NCBI GenBank assembly: GCA_003598055.1
Contig: QZKI01000089.1
Span: 1-64,000 of the forward strand
Source of the DNA: Candidatus Abyssobacteria bacterium SURF_17
GTDB taxonomy: Bacteria; Abyssobacteria; SURF-5
Reading direction: 5' to 3'
DNA: 64,000 nucleotides
Shown: positions 1-9,003 of the stretch, piece after piece
Layout of the letters: each line of letters begins with the position of its first letter
Numbering within the stretch: position 1 is the first letter of the stretch
Translations under genes and position numbers: made by a program
Notes under the pieces: model-generated
Databases searched by the model: none
What the model saw: the letters and a program-made list of their open reading frames with translations, nothing else
Told to the model about the DNA's origin: nothing

Positions 1-400
1 CGGCCAAATGTGACCCTACCGTGGCAAAAAATGCACGAATCTCATCCTGGGTCACGAGCGCCTGAAACACCCGGAACGGCGCAATGATTAGGTCAAACTT
101 CCGCGCCAATCGCAATTTCTTGGCAATGTTGCCCAAGCGTACCTCGGCTTTTTCCTGTGGAATTCCCGCTGCTTGCAACTTCGCCCGACAGAGGGCGAGC
201 ATCGCCTCCGAATTGTCAACTCCCAGAATATGCCCACAGTGAGGCGCTAAGGGTATGAGCACGCGCCCGGTACCGCATCCAAGCTCGAGGATGCTTGATG
301 CAGGTGCTGGAATTCTCGTCTTGTAGAAATCGATGTCATTGAACGGAACGGGAAAGTAGTCGTAATACTTGGCCACATCCATCCGGAAGTCCATAGCCAT
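1..400 (-). CDS. Class I SAM-dependent methyltransferase, C-terminus cut by window edge
   Basis: Reading the minus strand from the ATG at 400 gives an open frame that runs off the window start, so only the first 133 or so residues are visible. The segment ILELGCGTGRVLIPLA is the glycine-rich SAM-binding motif I, followed by an acidic motif II in GVDNSEAMLALCR. After these comes a strand reading KFDLIIAPFRVFQAL. This is a typical small-molecule methyltransferase fold; the substrate cannot be told. An in-frame GTG at 409 sits close to AGGTGAGG and is an alternative start. The palindromic repeat at 457-568 lies just upstream. Confidence 0.8.
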   Translation of the reverse strand, partial: MAMDFRMDVAKYYDYFPVPFNDIDFYKTRIPAPASSILELGCGTGRVLIPLAPHCGHILGVDNSEAMLALCRAKLQAAGIPQEKAEVRLGNIAKKLRLARKFDLIIAPFRVFQALVTQDEIRAFFATVGSHLA

Positions 401-456
401 TGCGAGCACCCGACCTCACCTGCTGTGGGGTTACATGTGGAAGAAACATCCGCGCC

Positions 457-568
457 GTCATTGCGAGCAAAGCGCCCCAGGCCCAAGCAATCCCTGTGCG
501 TATCTTCTGCTACTAATGAGATTGCTTCGGTCGCTTGGGTCTGAGACCCTTCGCTCCCTCGCAATGAC
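457..568. repeat. Dispersed palindromic repeat, copy 1
   Basis: The element begins GTCATTGCGAGC and ends CTCGCAATGAC, so its ends are inverted repeats. Inside it carries AAGCAATC and its inverse GATTGCTT. Copies of the same pattern lie at 5855-5942, 13329-13432 and 39952-40045. It is non-coding, although chance reading frames run through it. Confidence 0.85.
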
Positions 569-603
569 TGAGAGAGCGCCAGTTTCTTACGAGAGCATTC
601 TCC

Positions 604-1674
604 TTACGTGTTTTTTTTTAGGACGGCCTGCGCGAATTGCATGGTGGTGGCAGTTCCTCCCTGATCGCGCGTGAGGATGTTCCGTTCGCGATAGACACTC
701 GCAACTGCGTTCTCAAGCGCGGAGGCTTCCCTTTCAAGGCCTAGATACTCGAGCATCATGGCGGCGGACAGGATGGTGGCGGTTGGATTGACGATGCCTT
801 TACCCGCGATGTCGGGAGCAGAACCATGAACCGACTCGAAGTAGGCTTTCTCATCGCTGTAGCATCCGCTGGGCGCGATTCCGAGGCCGCCGACCAGCTC
901 AGCGCCCAAATCCGAGAGGATATCGCCGAACATGTTCGAAGCCACGATGACATCCATCTTTTGCGGGAATCTCACCAATCGGCGCGCGGCATCATCCACA
1001 TGGAAGTGTTCATATTCCAGCTCCGGATAATCCTTCAGAACCTGCTCGACCCTCGCCTTGAACAATCCACACGATTCCCTGAGCATGTTCTGTTTGGTAA
1101 CACACGTGACCTTTCCCATGCTGCCTTTCTTTTTTCGTTTGCGAGCAAGTTCACACGCGAACCGGGCAATGCGGTCGGTCCCCTCCTTGGTGATGATGCG
1201 AATGGCAAACTTGCCTTCACCGAAATCGGCGAACTTCTTGCCCACCAGGTCACGATAATCCGGCAACGCTTGCGCGAGGTCGGAAATATCACCCTCTCGG
1301 CCGGGATACATTCCCTCGAGATTCTCGCGCACGATGACGAAGTCGATGTTGCTTGGGTTCGCAAGCGGCGAGTATGAGCCGGGGTAATATTTCATCGGGC
1401 GCACGTTGGCATACGTCTTCAGCACATAGCGCAGATACGCCATGATGAGTATGCTTGCCTCTCCTGTTGAGCCGAAGAGTATCGCATCGGCTTTGTCGCA
1501 CAGTTCCCTTGCTTCGTCGGGAAACGCGGTTCCGAATTCATCGACCACCTCTTCACCGCACGGTGGCGTCTGGATTTCCAGTGGATATTCGGCTTGCCTC
1601 AAGATATGCGTGGCGGCTTCGGTCACCTCAGGGCCAACGCCATCGCCACCGAGCACAACAACGAGCTTTGCCAT
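604..1674 (-). CDS. Isocitrate/isopropylmalate dehydrogenase family protein
   Basis: 356 residues, the usual length for a bacterial beta-decarboxylating NAD-dependent dehydrogenase. The N-terminus [17 protein letters not shown] matches the family start. [18 protein letters not shown] around residues 111-128 holds the substrate-binding Arg and Glu of the isocitrate/homoisocitrate side of the family. [18 protein letters not shown] (about 248-265) supplies the metal-binding aspartates. [17 protein letters not shown] is the dinucleotide-binding segment. GGAGG lies about 9 bases before the ATG. No leuA, leuC or leuD neighbour is present, so a role in leucine synthesis is not supported by context. 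Isocitrate, homoisocitrate, tartrate or isopropylmalate are all possible substrates. Confidence 0.88.
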   Translation of the reverse strand: MAKLVVVLGGDGVGPEVTEAATHILRQAEYPLEIQTPPCGEEVVDEFGTAFPDEARELCDKADAILFGSTGEASILIMAYLRYVLKTYANVRPMKYYPGSYSPLANPSNIDFVIVRENLEGMYPGREGDISDLAQALPDYRDLVGKKFADFGEGKFAIRIITKEGTDRIARFACELARKRKKKGSMGKVTCVTKQNMLRESCGLFKARVEQVLKDYPELEYEHFHVDDAARRLVRFPQKMDVIVASNMFGDILSDLGAELVGGLGIAPSGCYSDEKAYFESVHGSAPDIAGKGIVNPTATILSAAMMLEYLGLEREASALENAVASVYRERNILTRDQGGTATTMQFAQAVLKKNT

Positions 1675-2016
1675 TGTATACGCCTCCGATTATGGCCACT
1701 TGTTGGGAAGACATGAATTCACTGCGGACATGCAGTCGGTATCCTAACACGATGCTGCGCACGGGGTCAAACGTCGCGCCTCAATCGGGGGGCATGACAT
1801 AAAAGTAGGATTGCACAATTCTGTTTGCTTGTACGTTTGCTCTAGCGGATTATCACCGCCTTTGTGGGGGTCGTTCGCGAACGACCCCTACAAGAACTGC
1901 TCGGCTTCCAAACCCACTCTTTTGTCCTGCACCCCTGCGAGAGGAGGGAGTTGATTCTCCCTGGCTTTTCATGGTAGGCTCAATAAGGAATCGCATTCAG
2001 GACACACGTACTCCAT
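1675..2016. other. Intergenic stretch with one short palindrome
   Basis: No gene is seen here. A GTGGGGGTCGTTCGCGAACGACCCCTAC-type palindrome occupies 1864-1891, one of the short repeats described elsewhere in this window. Nothing else is recognised between the two divergent genes. Confidence 0.6.
1864..1891. repeat. Short GTAGGGGC-type palindrome
   Basis: Near-perfect 28-base palindrome starting GTGGGGGTCGTTCG and ending CGAACGACCCCTAC. Related hairpins with GTAGGGG/CCCCTAC ends occur at 3935-4006, 8654-8681 and 11524-11551. Confidence 0.7.
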
Positions 2017-2778
2017 ATGAAACCATTATTTGAAGAAAAAGACCGCTTCATGTCGAATGTGCTTACGCATGCGTGGAACTACTATGCCCGTATCTATGAC
2101 GGTTTTCAGCCCGTCGTCATACGTCTGCTCGGCGCATTCGGAGAGCTCACGTACGAAGAATTCGAGGAACATTTCGTTGAACTTGCCGGCGTGAAGCCCG
2201 GCCAGAGCGTGCTCGATGTGGCCTGCGGAACCGGTGCAAGCCATGAGACGCTCAGCCGCGCAGTGGAGCCCAAGGGCAGCGTCGTCGCTGTGGATATTTC
2301 GGATGAGATGCTTCGAAGGGCGAGACAGAAAGCGAAACGCTTGAAATTGGCGAACATTCGTTATCGCAGAGCCGAGGCGGACAAGCTGTCGCAATACTTC
2401 AAGGAAAGTTCCTTCGATGTTGTATTGTGCTGCAATGGATTGCCGGTCTTCCTGAATCCGGAGCGGTCACTGACGGAGATGGCCCGACTCGTGCGATCGG
2501 GCGGCAGACTTGCAGTCTCCACACTGAACAGGGAAAAATGTGATAGCCATCCGATGCTGCGCTGGAAAGTGCGGTATCCGCCCGGCCGTTTTTTCTACGC
2601 CCACGAATACCGCGAGATGGTGGCAGAGAAGGGCTTTGATTCCATACAATTTCACGAAGAAGGCCTGATGCTTATCATAATTGCGGATAAGAAACGCAAA
2701 ACTGACCGCAATGGGGAGCCTGCGCCTGAACGTACAGCGCGGAAGAGAAAGAGGGCGTCAAGGACACGCACGGTATGA
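2017..2778 (+). CDS. UbiE-like class I methyltransferase with basic C-terminal tail
   Basis: 253 residues. VLDVACGTGASHETLS at about 66-81 is motif I, and VVAVDISDEMLRRARQKAK holds the acidic end of strand beta-2. FDVVLCCNGLPVFLNPERSLTEMARLVRSGGRLAVST covers motifs II and III. This places it in the Methyltransf_11/UbiE group of small-molecule methyltransferases. The last 28 or so residues are rich in Lys and Arg and look disordered, which is unusual for the family. The neighbours do not suggest a substrate, and a quinone methylase role is possible but unsupported. Confidence 0.8.
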   Translation: MKPLFEEKDRFMSNVLTHAWNYYARIYDGFQPVVIRLLGAFGELTYEEFEEHFVELAGVKPGQSVLDVACGTGASHETLSRAVEPKGSVVAVDISDEMLRRARQKAKRLKLANIRYRRAEADKLSQYFKESSFDVVLCCNGLPVFLNPERSLTEMARLVRSGGRLAVSTLNREKCDSHPMLRWKVRYPPGRFFYAHEYREMVAEKGFDSIQFHEEGLMLIIIADKKRKTDRNGEPAPERTARKRKRASRTRTV

Positions 2779-2821
2779 ACCGAACGGTGCGGGATTTCGG
2801 GGCATTTCGAGATGTCTTATC

Positions 2822-3592
2822 TCAGGTGAGCAATCCTGCCATTGTTTCGCGAATCTGGTCAGCAATCCGGCTGACCATGCATTCCATATAATCCTTGCCC
2901 GCCTCGGCGCTCGACCGAGTCGCGTCGCCCAATATGCCGATGGGCGAAAGGCTATGCATTCCTTCTTCATGCAGGCGTTCTTCCGAATCGAACCCGAGGT
3001 CAACCTTGCCGCGAGCAGCCTTGCTCATGTCTACTAATTCAGGGTGGTATGCCAAGACGACCGATGTTTCACAATGTCCGGCATGCGTGCCCGCCTCACC
3101 TGGAGTGACGTCGTACTTGCCCCCCACCTCCACCATTGCGGTGATATAGGCGGAGTTATCAAGCTGGGCCGGAACTCGTGCAGAAAGGCTCTCCCGGGCA
3201 AGGCGTTGAGCCGTCTTCTCAACCGCCTCGACGTTACCGCCGTGCACCGGTATCAGTACAACGGCGCGGAATCCATGCCGCGCCAGGCTGCGGCAGCAAT
3301 CCGCGAGCACTTCTTCGAGCACTTCCTCGCGCAGCGTCATCGTGCCCGCAAACGCCATGTGATGTTCCGAGCAGCCGACTCGAATTGTCGGCGCGACGAG
3401 CGTTTTCCCGAGCTGGCGCGCGACCTGTTCGACCAGCGTGTCCCCGATGAACGAATCCGTGCCCAACGGGAGATGCGGCCCATGCTGCTCCGTTGAGCCG
3501 ACGGCAAGGAGCACCGTACGGTATCCGTTGTTAATTGCTTCCTTCACCTGCGGTGATGTCATGCGATCAAGCCAGACTGTCGGCTGTGTCAT
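2822..3592 (-). CDS. Creatininase-family amidohydrolase
   Basis: 256 residues, typical of the creatininase family (creatinine amidohydrolase, MftE-type peptidases, FAPy deformylase). The signature GSTEQHGPHLPLGTD places metal ligands Glu35, His37 and Asp46, and VHGGNVEA contributes His117. A Glu-containing segment follows (GGKYDVTPGEAGTHAGHCETS). AGGAGG sits 6-7 bases before the ATG and supports this start. No mycofactocin or creatine genes are adjacent, so the amide it hydrolyses is unknown. It is transcribed on its own, from a candidate promoter at 3641-3669. Confidence 0.88.
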   Translation of the reverse strand: MTQPTVWLDRMTSPQVKEAINNGYRTVLLAVGSTEQHGPHLPLGTDSFIGDTLVEQVARQLGKTLVAPTIRVGCSEHHMAFAGTMTLREEVLEEVLADCCRSLARHGFRAVVLIPVHGGNVEAVEKTAQRLARESLSARVPAQLDNSAYITAMVEVGGKYDVTPGEAGTHAGHCETSVVLAYHPELVDMSKAARGKVDLGFDSEERLHEEGMHSLSPIGILGDATRSSAEAGKDYMECMVSRIADQIRETMAGLLT

Positions 3593-3640
3593 TTGTTATC
3601 CTCCTGCGCTAATGAAAAGGGACTCCGTTCAATCGCAGGA

Positions 3641-3669
3641 ATTATAGCTGAACTCATTGCCTTCAGCAA
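3641..3669 (-). promoter_or_regulatory. Candidate sigma-70 promoter for the creatininase-family gene
   Basis: On the minus strand, TTGCTG (3669-3664) is followed after 17 bases by a perfect TATAAT (3646-3641). The predicted start lies about 40 bases before the ATG. The -35 box is poor (3 of 6). Confidence 0.5.
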
Positions 3670-3700
3670 ACTATTGCCGTCCGCCGAGTGTGCGACTTGA

Positions 3701-4050
3701 GGGACAGAGAATCTGTCTCGCGGGCGGTAATTGCGGATAACCGGCTCTATGTGCGAATTCATTCGCATGGTATTCTCGGCGTGCTTCCGTCATGCGAATG
3801 CGAATAAATTCGCACCTACAGGACCGTCGGACGGTTTTACAAAGCCCTCTTCCTGGCGTCAATTGCTTATTTGCCTCACGCGGTTTCAAAAATGGGGCTC
3901 CGCGCCCGTCCCGCGATTGGTGTGCCATTGTTTTTGTAGGGGCAACGCCCGCCGTTGCCCTTCAATTGGGCAGGCGCGGGGGCCTGCCCTGGGGCTTGCC
4001 CCTACAACTTGTCCTCGGTTGCTGAATCACGGGACAGTTTCTGTGTCCCT
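3701..4050. repeat. Cluster of three intergenic palindromes
   Basis: Nothing codes between 3593 and 4263. Four inverted repeats sit here: GGGACAGA-GAA-TCTGTCTC at 3701-3719; an element of about 85 bp at 3746-3831 whose ends read GTGCGAATTCATTCGC and its inverse; a GTAGGGGCAACGCCCG-type hairpin at 3935-4006 ending GCCCCTAC; and GGGACA...TGTCCC at 4030-4048. Each has relatives elsewhere in the window (8623-8641, 16379-16455, 8654-8681). The remaining 200 bases before the next gene show no recognisable signal. Confidence 0.7.
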
Positions 4051-4263
4051 CATGTTCCGCGCCCGCATTTGATTTCCTTTGGGTCCGGTGATAGGATGCT
4101 TGTCAGATAGTATCCTCTCTAGCACAGACCATTGGCGCAAACGTCATTGGCCCTCTTCTCCCAAAGTCTCAACCGTGGAAATATGCAAGTCAACTTTACG
4201 GTAATGCGGGGTGTTTATGCAACTGGAACCGCTTCACAGGCAGACTGAGGAGGCGCATCCATC

Positions 4264-5742
4264 ATGAATCAAGACGCGAAAACGGAAAAGCTCGAATCCG
4301 GGGGCGGGAAAATATCGCGGCGCGCGTTTGTCGGGGGTGTGGCGGTTGGAGCAGCGGGCGCGTGGGGGCTCTCGCATTGGCTCTCACGGTTCGGATATGA
4401 CCCTGCGAAGCCGCCTCAGCTCTACGAGTATTTCCTCGACAATTTCTGGTTTGAGGCTGCGGACCTTGAGCATCAGGAGATAAATGCGCCGCTGAAGGGA
4501 AGCCAGAAAGCGGATATCGTGATTATCGGCGGAGGATTCACGGGGCTTTCTTCCGCCTATAATCTCGTTCAGAAATTCCCTGACAAAAAAATCGTACTGC
4601 TGGAGGGAGCATGCTGCGGCTACGGCGCGAGCGGCCGCAATGGGGGTTTTTGCGATGCCGGCATTCCCGGCCTCATGCGATATGTTGAAAAAGCAGGGCC
4701 GGAGGCGGGTCGCAAGGCATTTGACGGCACCATGTACGGCCTCAGGCAAATCCGCGAGCTGGTGTCGGAGCACGGAGTGGGATGCGATTTCGAGGAAAAC
4801 GGCATGCTTGAGGCCGCCATGGACGAGGAGCAGGCGAAACATCTTGAGAAGGAGCATGAAGCATACAAATCACTCGGCCTGGAAGCAACCCTTCTGAACG
4901 GGAAAGCCCTTGAGGCCGAAGTCAAATCCCCGCGATACGTGGCGGGCATGAAATTCCCGTACGGAGGAATCGTAAACCCGGCGAAGCTTGCGAGAGGAAC
5001 AAAGGCGGTAGTGGAGAAAGCAGGCGTCGAGGTCCGCGAACGCACCGTCGTGATGCGCGTCACCCCGGGCAAGACGCACAGGGTGGAAACCGAGATGGGA
5101 GAAATCCATGCTCCGCTGCTCGTGCTCGGGCTTAACGGCTATTCTCCTGCCCTCGGCTTTTTCCGAAATCGGGTTATGCCCCTTTGCAGCTATGTTATCG
5201 CCACTGAACCTTTGAGCGCATCACAATGGGAGTCAATCGGCTGGCAGAATCGCCAAGGCATTGCCGATATGCGCGTTTTGTTCGACTATCAAAGGCCGAC
5301 GGCAGATGGCCGCATCGTCATCGGTGGCTCGGATTATCCCTACTATGCGAACGACGCTTTGAGTTCCGGCAATAACAAGCCGGTGATTGAACTTCTCACG
5401 AATAGCCTTTTCACAACGTTTCCCCAACTCGAGGGGCTGCGTATCGACCACGCATGGGGCGGCACAATGGGATTCACGCTCGATTTCACTCCGTCGGTGG
5501 GTGTTCTGGGCGAGCACAAGAACATCTTTTATGGAGTTGCCTACAACGGCGAGGGTGTCGCGTTCGGGCAGACCGCGGGCCGCATCATATCAGAATTGAT
5601 AGCCGGCGAAACAAGCGAGCTTACTAATCTCTTTGTCCTGAACCATAAGATTCCCTATGCCGGCCCCCGCAATCTCCGCATTGTATCAGCGCGCTTACAG
5701 AAATGGTACTTGACCCGGTCATCATCGAAGACGGTACGATAA
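4264..5742 (+). CDS. Tat-exported FAD-dependent oxidoreductase (DAO family)
   Basis: 492 residues. The N-terminus carries KISRRAFVGGVAVGAAGAWG, a twin-arginine signal (SRRAF) with a hydrophobic stretch, so the folded flavoprotein should be exported or membrane-anchored. ADIVIIGGGFTGLSSAYNL at about 80-98 is the Rossmann dinucleotide site, and GYGASGRNGGF is the typical DAO-family follow-up seen in gamma-glutamylputrescine oxidase and glycine/sarcosine oxidases. GVAYNGEGVAFGQTAGRII near the end closes the FAD site. GAGGAGG stands just before the ATG. An amine or amino acid is the expected substrate, and the electron acceptor is unknown. A Tat signal on this family is uncommon. Confidence 0.85.
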   Translation: MNQDAKTEKLESGGGKISRRAFVGGVAVGAAGAWGLSHWLSRFGYDPAKPPQLYEYFLDNFWFEAADLEHQEINAPLKGSQKADIVIIGGGFTGLSSAYNLVQKFPDKKIVLLEGACCGYGASGRNGGFCDAGIPGLMRYVEKAGPEAGRKAFDGTMYGLRQIRELVSEHGVGCDFEENGMLEAAMDEEQAKHLEKEHEAYKSLGLEATLLNGKALEAEVKSPRYVAGMKFPYGGIVNPAKLARGTKAVVEKAGVEVRERTVVMRVTPGKTHRVETEMGEIHAPLLVLGLNGYSPALGFFRNRVMPLCSYVIATEPLSASQWESIGWQNRQGIADMRVLFDYQRPTADGRIVIGGSDYPYYANDALSSGNNKPVIELLTNSLFTTFPQLEGLRIDHAWGGTMGFTLDFTPSVGVLGEHKNIFYGVAYNGEGVAFGQTAGRIISELIAGETSELTNLFVLNHKIPYAGPRNLRIVSARLQKWYLTRSSSKTVR

Positions 5743-5854
5743 ATATGGGGCCCCGGGGAAATGGCGAAAGGGGCGTGCCAACTGCGGGTCATATGTCAGG
5801 GTCAAGAAATGCGTGAACAGAGGACACAGCGCGGCATAGCCGCAATCAAAGACT

Positions 5855-5942
5855 GTCATTGCGAGGAGCGCGGGGCCGCAGACCCAAGCATCGAAGCAAT
5901 CCCTGCGTCACATTGAGATTGCTTCGCTTCGCTCGCAATGAC
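5855..5942. repeat. Dispersed palindromic repeat, copy 2
   Basis: Begins GTCATTGCGAGGAGCGCGG and ends CGCTCGCAATGAC, with AAGCAATC and GAGATTGCTTCG inside. It belongs to the same family as 457-568. It lies about 100 bases upstream of the MFS gene and would be translated as a false N-terminal extension if an earlier ATG were chosen. Confidence 0.85.
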
Positions 5943-6038
5943 TGCACATTGAAAGTCGCGACAGAAATTCAATATCTTGAAACCGAGCAGCACAGCGGGT
6001 TTGTTCTTAATCCAAAATCGAAAATCCCAAATAACCTT

Positions 6039-7313
6039 ATGGCTCAACGAATATTTTACGGCTGGTACATCGTCGCGGCGGGTTTCGTGTGCCTGTGGAT
6101 CAGTGTTGGCATCGGGTTCTACTCATTTCCCGTATTTTTTGTTGAACTGAGCGAGAACCTCGGCTGGGGACGAGGCTGGACGACGGCAGCCATTTCCGTC
6201 ACATTCATCGTTGGCGGACTTGTGAGCCCAATAGTCGGGCGATTGGTTCCCAAATATGGGGCCAGAAACGTGGTCCTAGCCGGTTCCCTCATCACGAGTG
6301 GAGCGTTTGTACTGCTTGGTCTGATGCAAACGCTCTGGCAATTCTACCTCATTTGTCTTGCACTGGCTGTTGGTCTAAGCTGTACCGGCACCATTCCGAC
6401 AAGTTACGCCGTCTCCGACTGGTTCCACAAGAGGCGCGGAACGGCAATGGGCATCATGATGGTAGGAGTCGGTCTTGGCGGGCTTGTGTTCGTTCCCCTC
6501 ACACGGAAGCTGATAGATGCGTTCGGCTGGAGAATAACGTTTGTCATCTATGCCGTGTTTGTGAGCCTCGTTCTCTTGCCTTCGGCGGCCGCCGTCTTCA
6601 GACGACGCCCGGCGGAACTGGGGGTGCTGCCCGACGGCGAGCTTCGAGGAGAAACCAAAGACCCATCCGAGGCCTTGGTGCGGAAAGACATCGCTTCGAC
6701 TAGGTATGCGGTCGATTGGGCTCTCCGCGATGCCATTCGCACGCGTGCTTTCTGGGTTATCGCTGGGGCATTCATTCTCGCCACATTCGGACAGAGTCCC
6801 ATCCTCGTTCATCAGGTAGCATACTTTCAAGATATCGGAATCTCACCCGAGAAGGCTGCACAGGCGTTGGGGCTGTGCGCGTTCCTCGGGATTGCGGGAA
6901 AGCTCTTCTTTGGGGCCATGGCCGACCGATTCCCCTCTCGCTATGCGATGGCTCTCTGCTTTGGGCTGCAGGCAGGTGGAACGGTCATACTCTTATGCAC
7001 CCCCGCGCTAGGTTCGCCTTTCTGGTTCGTTATTATTTGGGGTTTTGCCATGGGAGGTATCATTACACTTGAGCCATTGATCATTGCCGAGTGCTTCGGT
7101 ATAAAGTCCTATGGCGTAATTCTGGGCACAGTATATATTCTCACCGCCTTTGGAGGTTCGGCCGGCGCACCATTCGCGGGCTTTATTTTCGATGTGAATA
7201 GAAGCTATACTTTGGCGTGGGGGATATTCATCGCTACGTATGCTGTTTCGGCGGGATTAAGCTTGTTGGCGATTCCGCCAGCAACGCAATTGCGGCCGAA
7301 TCATGCCCTTTGA
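6039..7313 (+). CDS. MFS transporter, oxalate/formate-antiporter-like
   Basis: 424 residues from the ATG at 6039, where the protein starts MAQRIFYGWYIVAAGF, the usual beginning of this MFS subgroup. Longer readings from 5859 translate the dispersed repeat and are rejected. About 12 membrane segments are visible, with the family loop motif between helices 2 and 3 in the form GRLVPKYGARNV, and DWFHKRRGTAMGI between helices 4 and 5. There is no clear Shine-Dalgarno sequence. The likely role is uptake or exchange of a small organic acid. Neighbours are the Tat-exported oxidoreductase upstream and a hydrolase 60 bases downstream on the same strand. Confidence 0.88.
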   Translation: MAQRIFYGWYIVAAGFVCLWISVGIGFYSFPVFFVELSENLGWGRGWTTAAISVTFIVGGLVSPIVGRLVPKYGARNVVLAGSLITSGAFVLLGLMQTLWQFYLICLALAVGLSCTGTIPTSYAVSDWFHKRRGTAMGIMMVGVGLGGLVFVPLTRKLIDAFGWRITFVIYAVFVSLVLLPSAAAVFRRRPAELGVLPDGELRGETKDPSEALVRKDIASTRYAVDWALRDAIRTRAFWVIAGAFILATFGQSPILVHQVAYFQDIGISPEKAAQALGLCAFLGIAGKLFFGAMADRFPSRYAMALCFGLQAGGTVILLCTPALGSPFWFVIIWGFAMGGIITLEPLIIAECFGIKSYGVILGTVYILTAFGGSAGAPFAGFIFDVNRSYTLAWGIFIATYAVSAGLSLLAIPPATQLRPNHAL

Positions 7314-7374
7314 GCCGCGCATGCGTTAAGAACGGAAAGGTGTTCCCATGAGGAAAATGGAATGAGGTGAAAGA

Positions 7375-8607
7375 ATGAAAAAGTATCTTTGGATTGTGGC
7401 GGTACTAGTTGTTGCAGCTCTGGTCGTGCTCGGTATCATCTATCGCGAGCCGTTGGTGTTGCGGGTCACCGGCATGCGTCCTTTCGTCGAGGAACGGTTC
7501 GGTGGATGGGTTGAGGCGGGGGCGGACGAACAAGAGCTCGATGCGGCACTCCGGCGAGTTCACGACCCACTGGGCTCCGGCCCGGGGTCGTGGGTGTATG
7601 AGCTGAGTCAGCCTGCCGCTGAACACGAGGCGGCCGCTCGCGAGGCGGAAGCTGCGAATGACACAGCCACAGCCGCCCAGGAATACCAGAAAGCCGCTGT
7701 GTTCTATTTTGTTGCCCGATTTCCGTTTGTCTCCACACCGGCAAAGGCCGAGGCATACCGCAAGCATATCGAATGCTACCTCGAGGCGGCCAAATATTTC
7801 GACCCGCCGCTTGAGCAGGTGCGAATTCCCTTTGAAGGGAAGACCATTATCGGTTATCTGCGCGTACCTGATGTGGGGGAGCCTCCGGTCGTAATCGTGA
7901 CGGGCGGCGTGGACACATGGAAAAGCGATGTTGAGCGGCAATGCCAAGCCATGCTGGCAGAGGGAATGGCTGTGTTCGCATTCGATATGCCCGGTACGGG
8001 CGAGAGCCAGTGGGCACTCGATCCGACTTCCGACCGGGTGTACGGTGCAGTTGTCGAATATTTGAAGGCACGAGGCGATCTCGATGGCGAAAACATCGGC
8101 GTATACCTGCAAAGTTTTGCGGGACTGTTTGCCGTAAAGCTCGCGCTCGTTGACCCGGACGTGAAGGCCGCGGTCAACATCGGCGGGCCGATACATCTGG
8201 CTTTCACACCGGAGCACATTAAGAAGGTGCCGGACGTGATGGTCAAGACGATTGCGAACGCAATGCGGGAGGACTTGGACGCCAGCTTCGAGGAAACGGT
8301 ATCTCGCGCGAAACCGATGTCGCTCGGCGAGCAGGGTTTGCTCAAGAAGCCGGAGCGTCAGGCAGCGCTCTTAAGCATCAATGGCGATCAAGACCCACTT
8401 GTGCCCATTGAAGACCTTTACATCATCTCCAAGAGCGGCATCCAGCAAGACGAATGGGTGTACGCCGGCGACGGCCATTGCGCTCCTGACAATCTGAAAG
8501 AACACGCGCCCAAAGCGGCATCATGGCTGAAGGCGCATCTGGCAAAGCCCGAGAAGGCGCCGAGCGCAGTGGAGCTTGAATCTGGCGAGGCCCAAGAGGC
8601 GCAGTAA
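7375..8607 (+). CDS. Membrane-anchored alpha/beta hydrolase (FrsA/DUF1100-like)
   Basis: 410 residues. Residues 4-24 form one hydrophobic helix (LWIVAVLVVAALVVLG), an uncleaved anchor or signal peptide. The helical cap at 60-140 is followed by the core fold. PVVIVTGGVDTWKSD is the oxyanion region; the nucleophile Ser sits in YLQSFAG, a departure from the canonical GxSxG. INGDQDPLVP offers the acid and YAGDGHCAPD the His. The layout matches the FrsA/2,6-dihydropseudooxynicotine hydrolase type. GAGGTGA precedes the ATG. The gene lies 60 bases behind the MFS gene and may be co-transcribed; the substrate is unknown. Confidence 0.82.
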   Translation: MKKYLWIVAVLVVAALVVLGIIYREPLVLRVTGMRPFVEERFGGWVEAGADEQELDAALRRVHDPLGSGPGSWVYELSQPAAEHEAAAREAEAANDTATAAQEYQKAAVFYFVARFPFVSTPAKAEAYRKHIECYLEAAKYFDPPLEQVRIPFEGKTIIGYLRVPDVGEPPVVIVTGGVDTWKSDVERQCQAMLAEGMAVFAFDMPGTGESQWALDPTSDRVYGAVVEYLKARGDLDGENIGVYLQSFAGLFAVKLALVDPDVKAAVNIGGPIHLAFTPEHIKKVPDVMVKTIANAMREDLDASFEETVSRAKPMSLGEQGLLKKPERQAALLSINGDQDPLVPIEDLYIISKSGIQQDEWVYAGDGHCAPDNLKEHAPKAASWLKAHLAKPEKAPSAVELESGEAQEAQ

Positions 8608-9003
8608 CGTATAAGGTAGTCGGGGACAGAGAATCTGTCCCACGGTTGTGACCGTAGGGGCGCACGGCCGTGCGCCTCTACAAGAAACTCCGATTTTTCT
8701 GGCTGTCGGGGTGCGGCGCTCCGTGCCATCACCTTGCATCCCGAATCAAGAGACACAGTCACAGATCCCCGTTTCTTGAGTCGCATGGGGCAAGTAACTA
8801 ATCACAGCCAGCAATGGGCGTCTGTCCCCAGGAAACTTGACGCAAAAGAATATTTTGCCTTCATAAAGGAATGTATGGTATGATGGGTTTGCCCACCGTG
8901 GGTGCGTCTTAGTGCCTGCCGACTATCCAAGCCACAGAGGAGAGGAATCTCAGGGCAGCGGCAGGAGCAATGTGAACAATCCCCGCAATAAGGAGTGTGA
9001 AGC
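8608..9003. other. Intergenic stretch with two palindromes
   Basis: A perfect 19-base palindrome GGGACAGAGAATCTGTCCC is at 8623-8641, and a GTAGGGGCGCACGGCCGTGCGCC-type hairpin at 8654-8681. The remaining 320 bases hold no recognisable gene. No promoter with proper spacing was found for the following gene. Confidence 0.6.
8623..8681. repeat. Two short palindromes (GGGACAGA and GTAGGGGC types)
   Basis: 8623-8641 reads GGGACAGA-GAA-TCTGTCCC and repeats the sequence at 3701-3719 with one change. 8654-8681 begins GTAGGGGCGCACG and ends CGTGCGCCTCTAC. They may act as hairpins in RNA after the hydrolase gene. Confidence 0.7.

Noticed and set aside
4081-4263. Possible riboswitch before the Tat-exported oxidoreductase
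   Set aside because: The leader has no conserved core that I could match to a known class, and no terminator or sequestering hairpin is evident.
5859-6038. N-terminal extension of the MFS gene by 60 residues
   Set aside because: It translates dispersed repeat copy 2 and low-complexity DNA. The family N-terminus begins at 6039.
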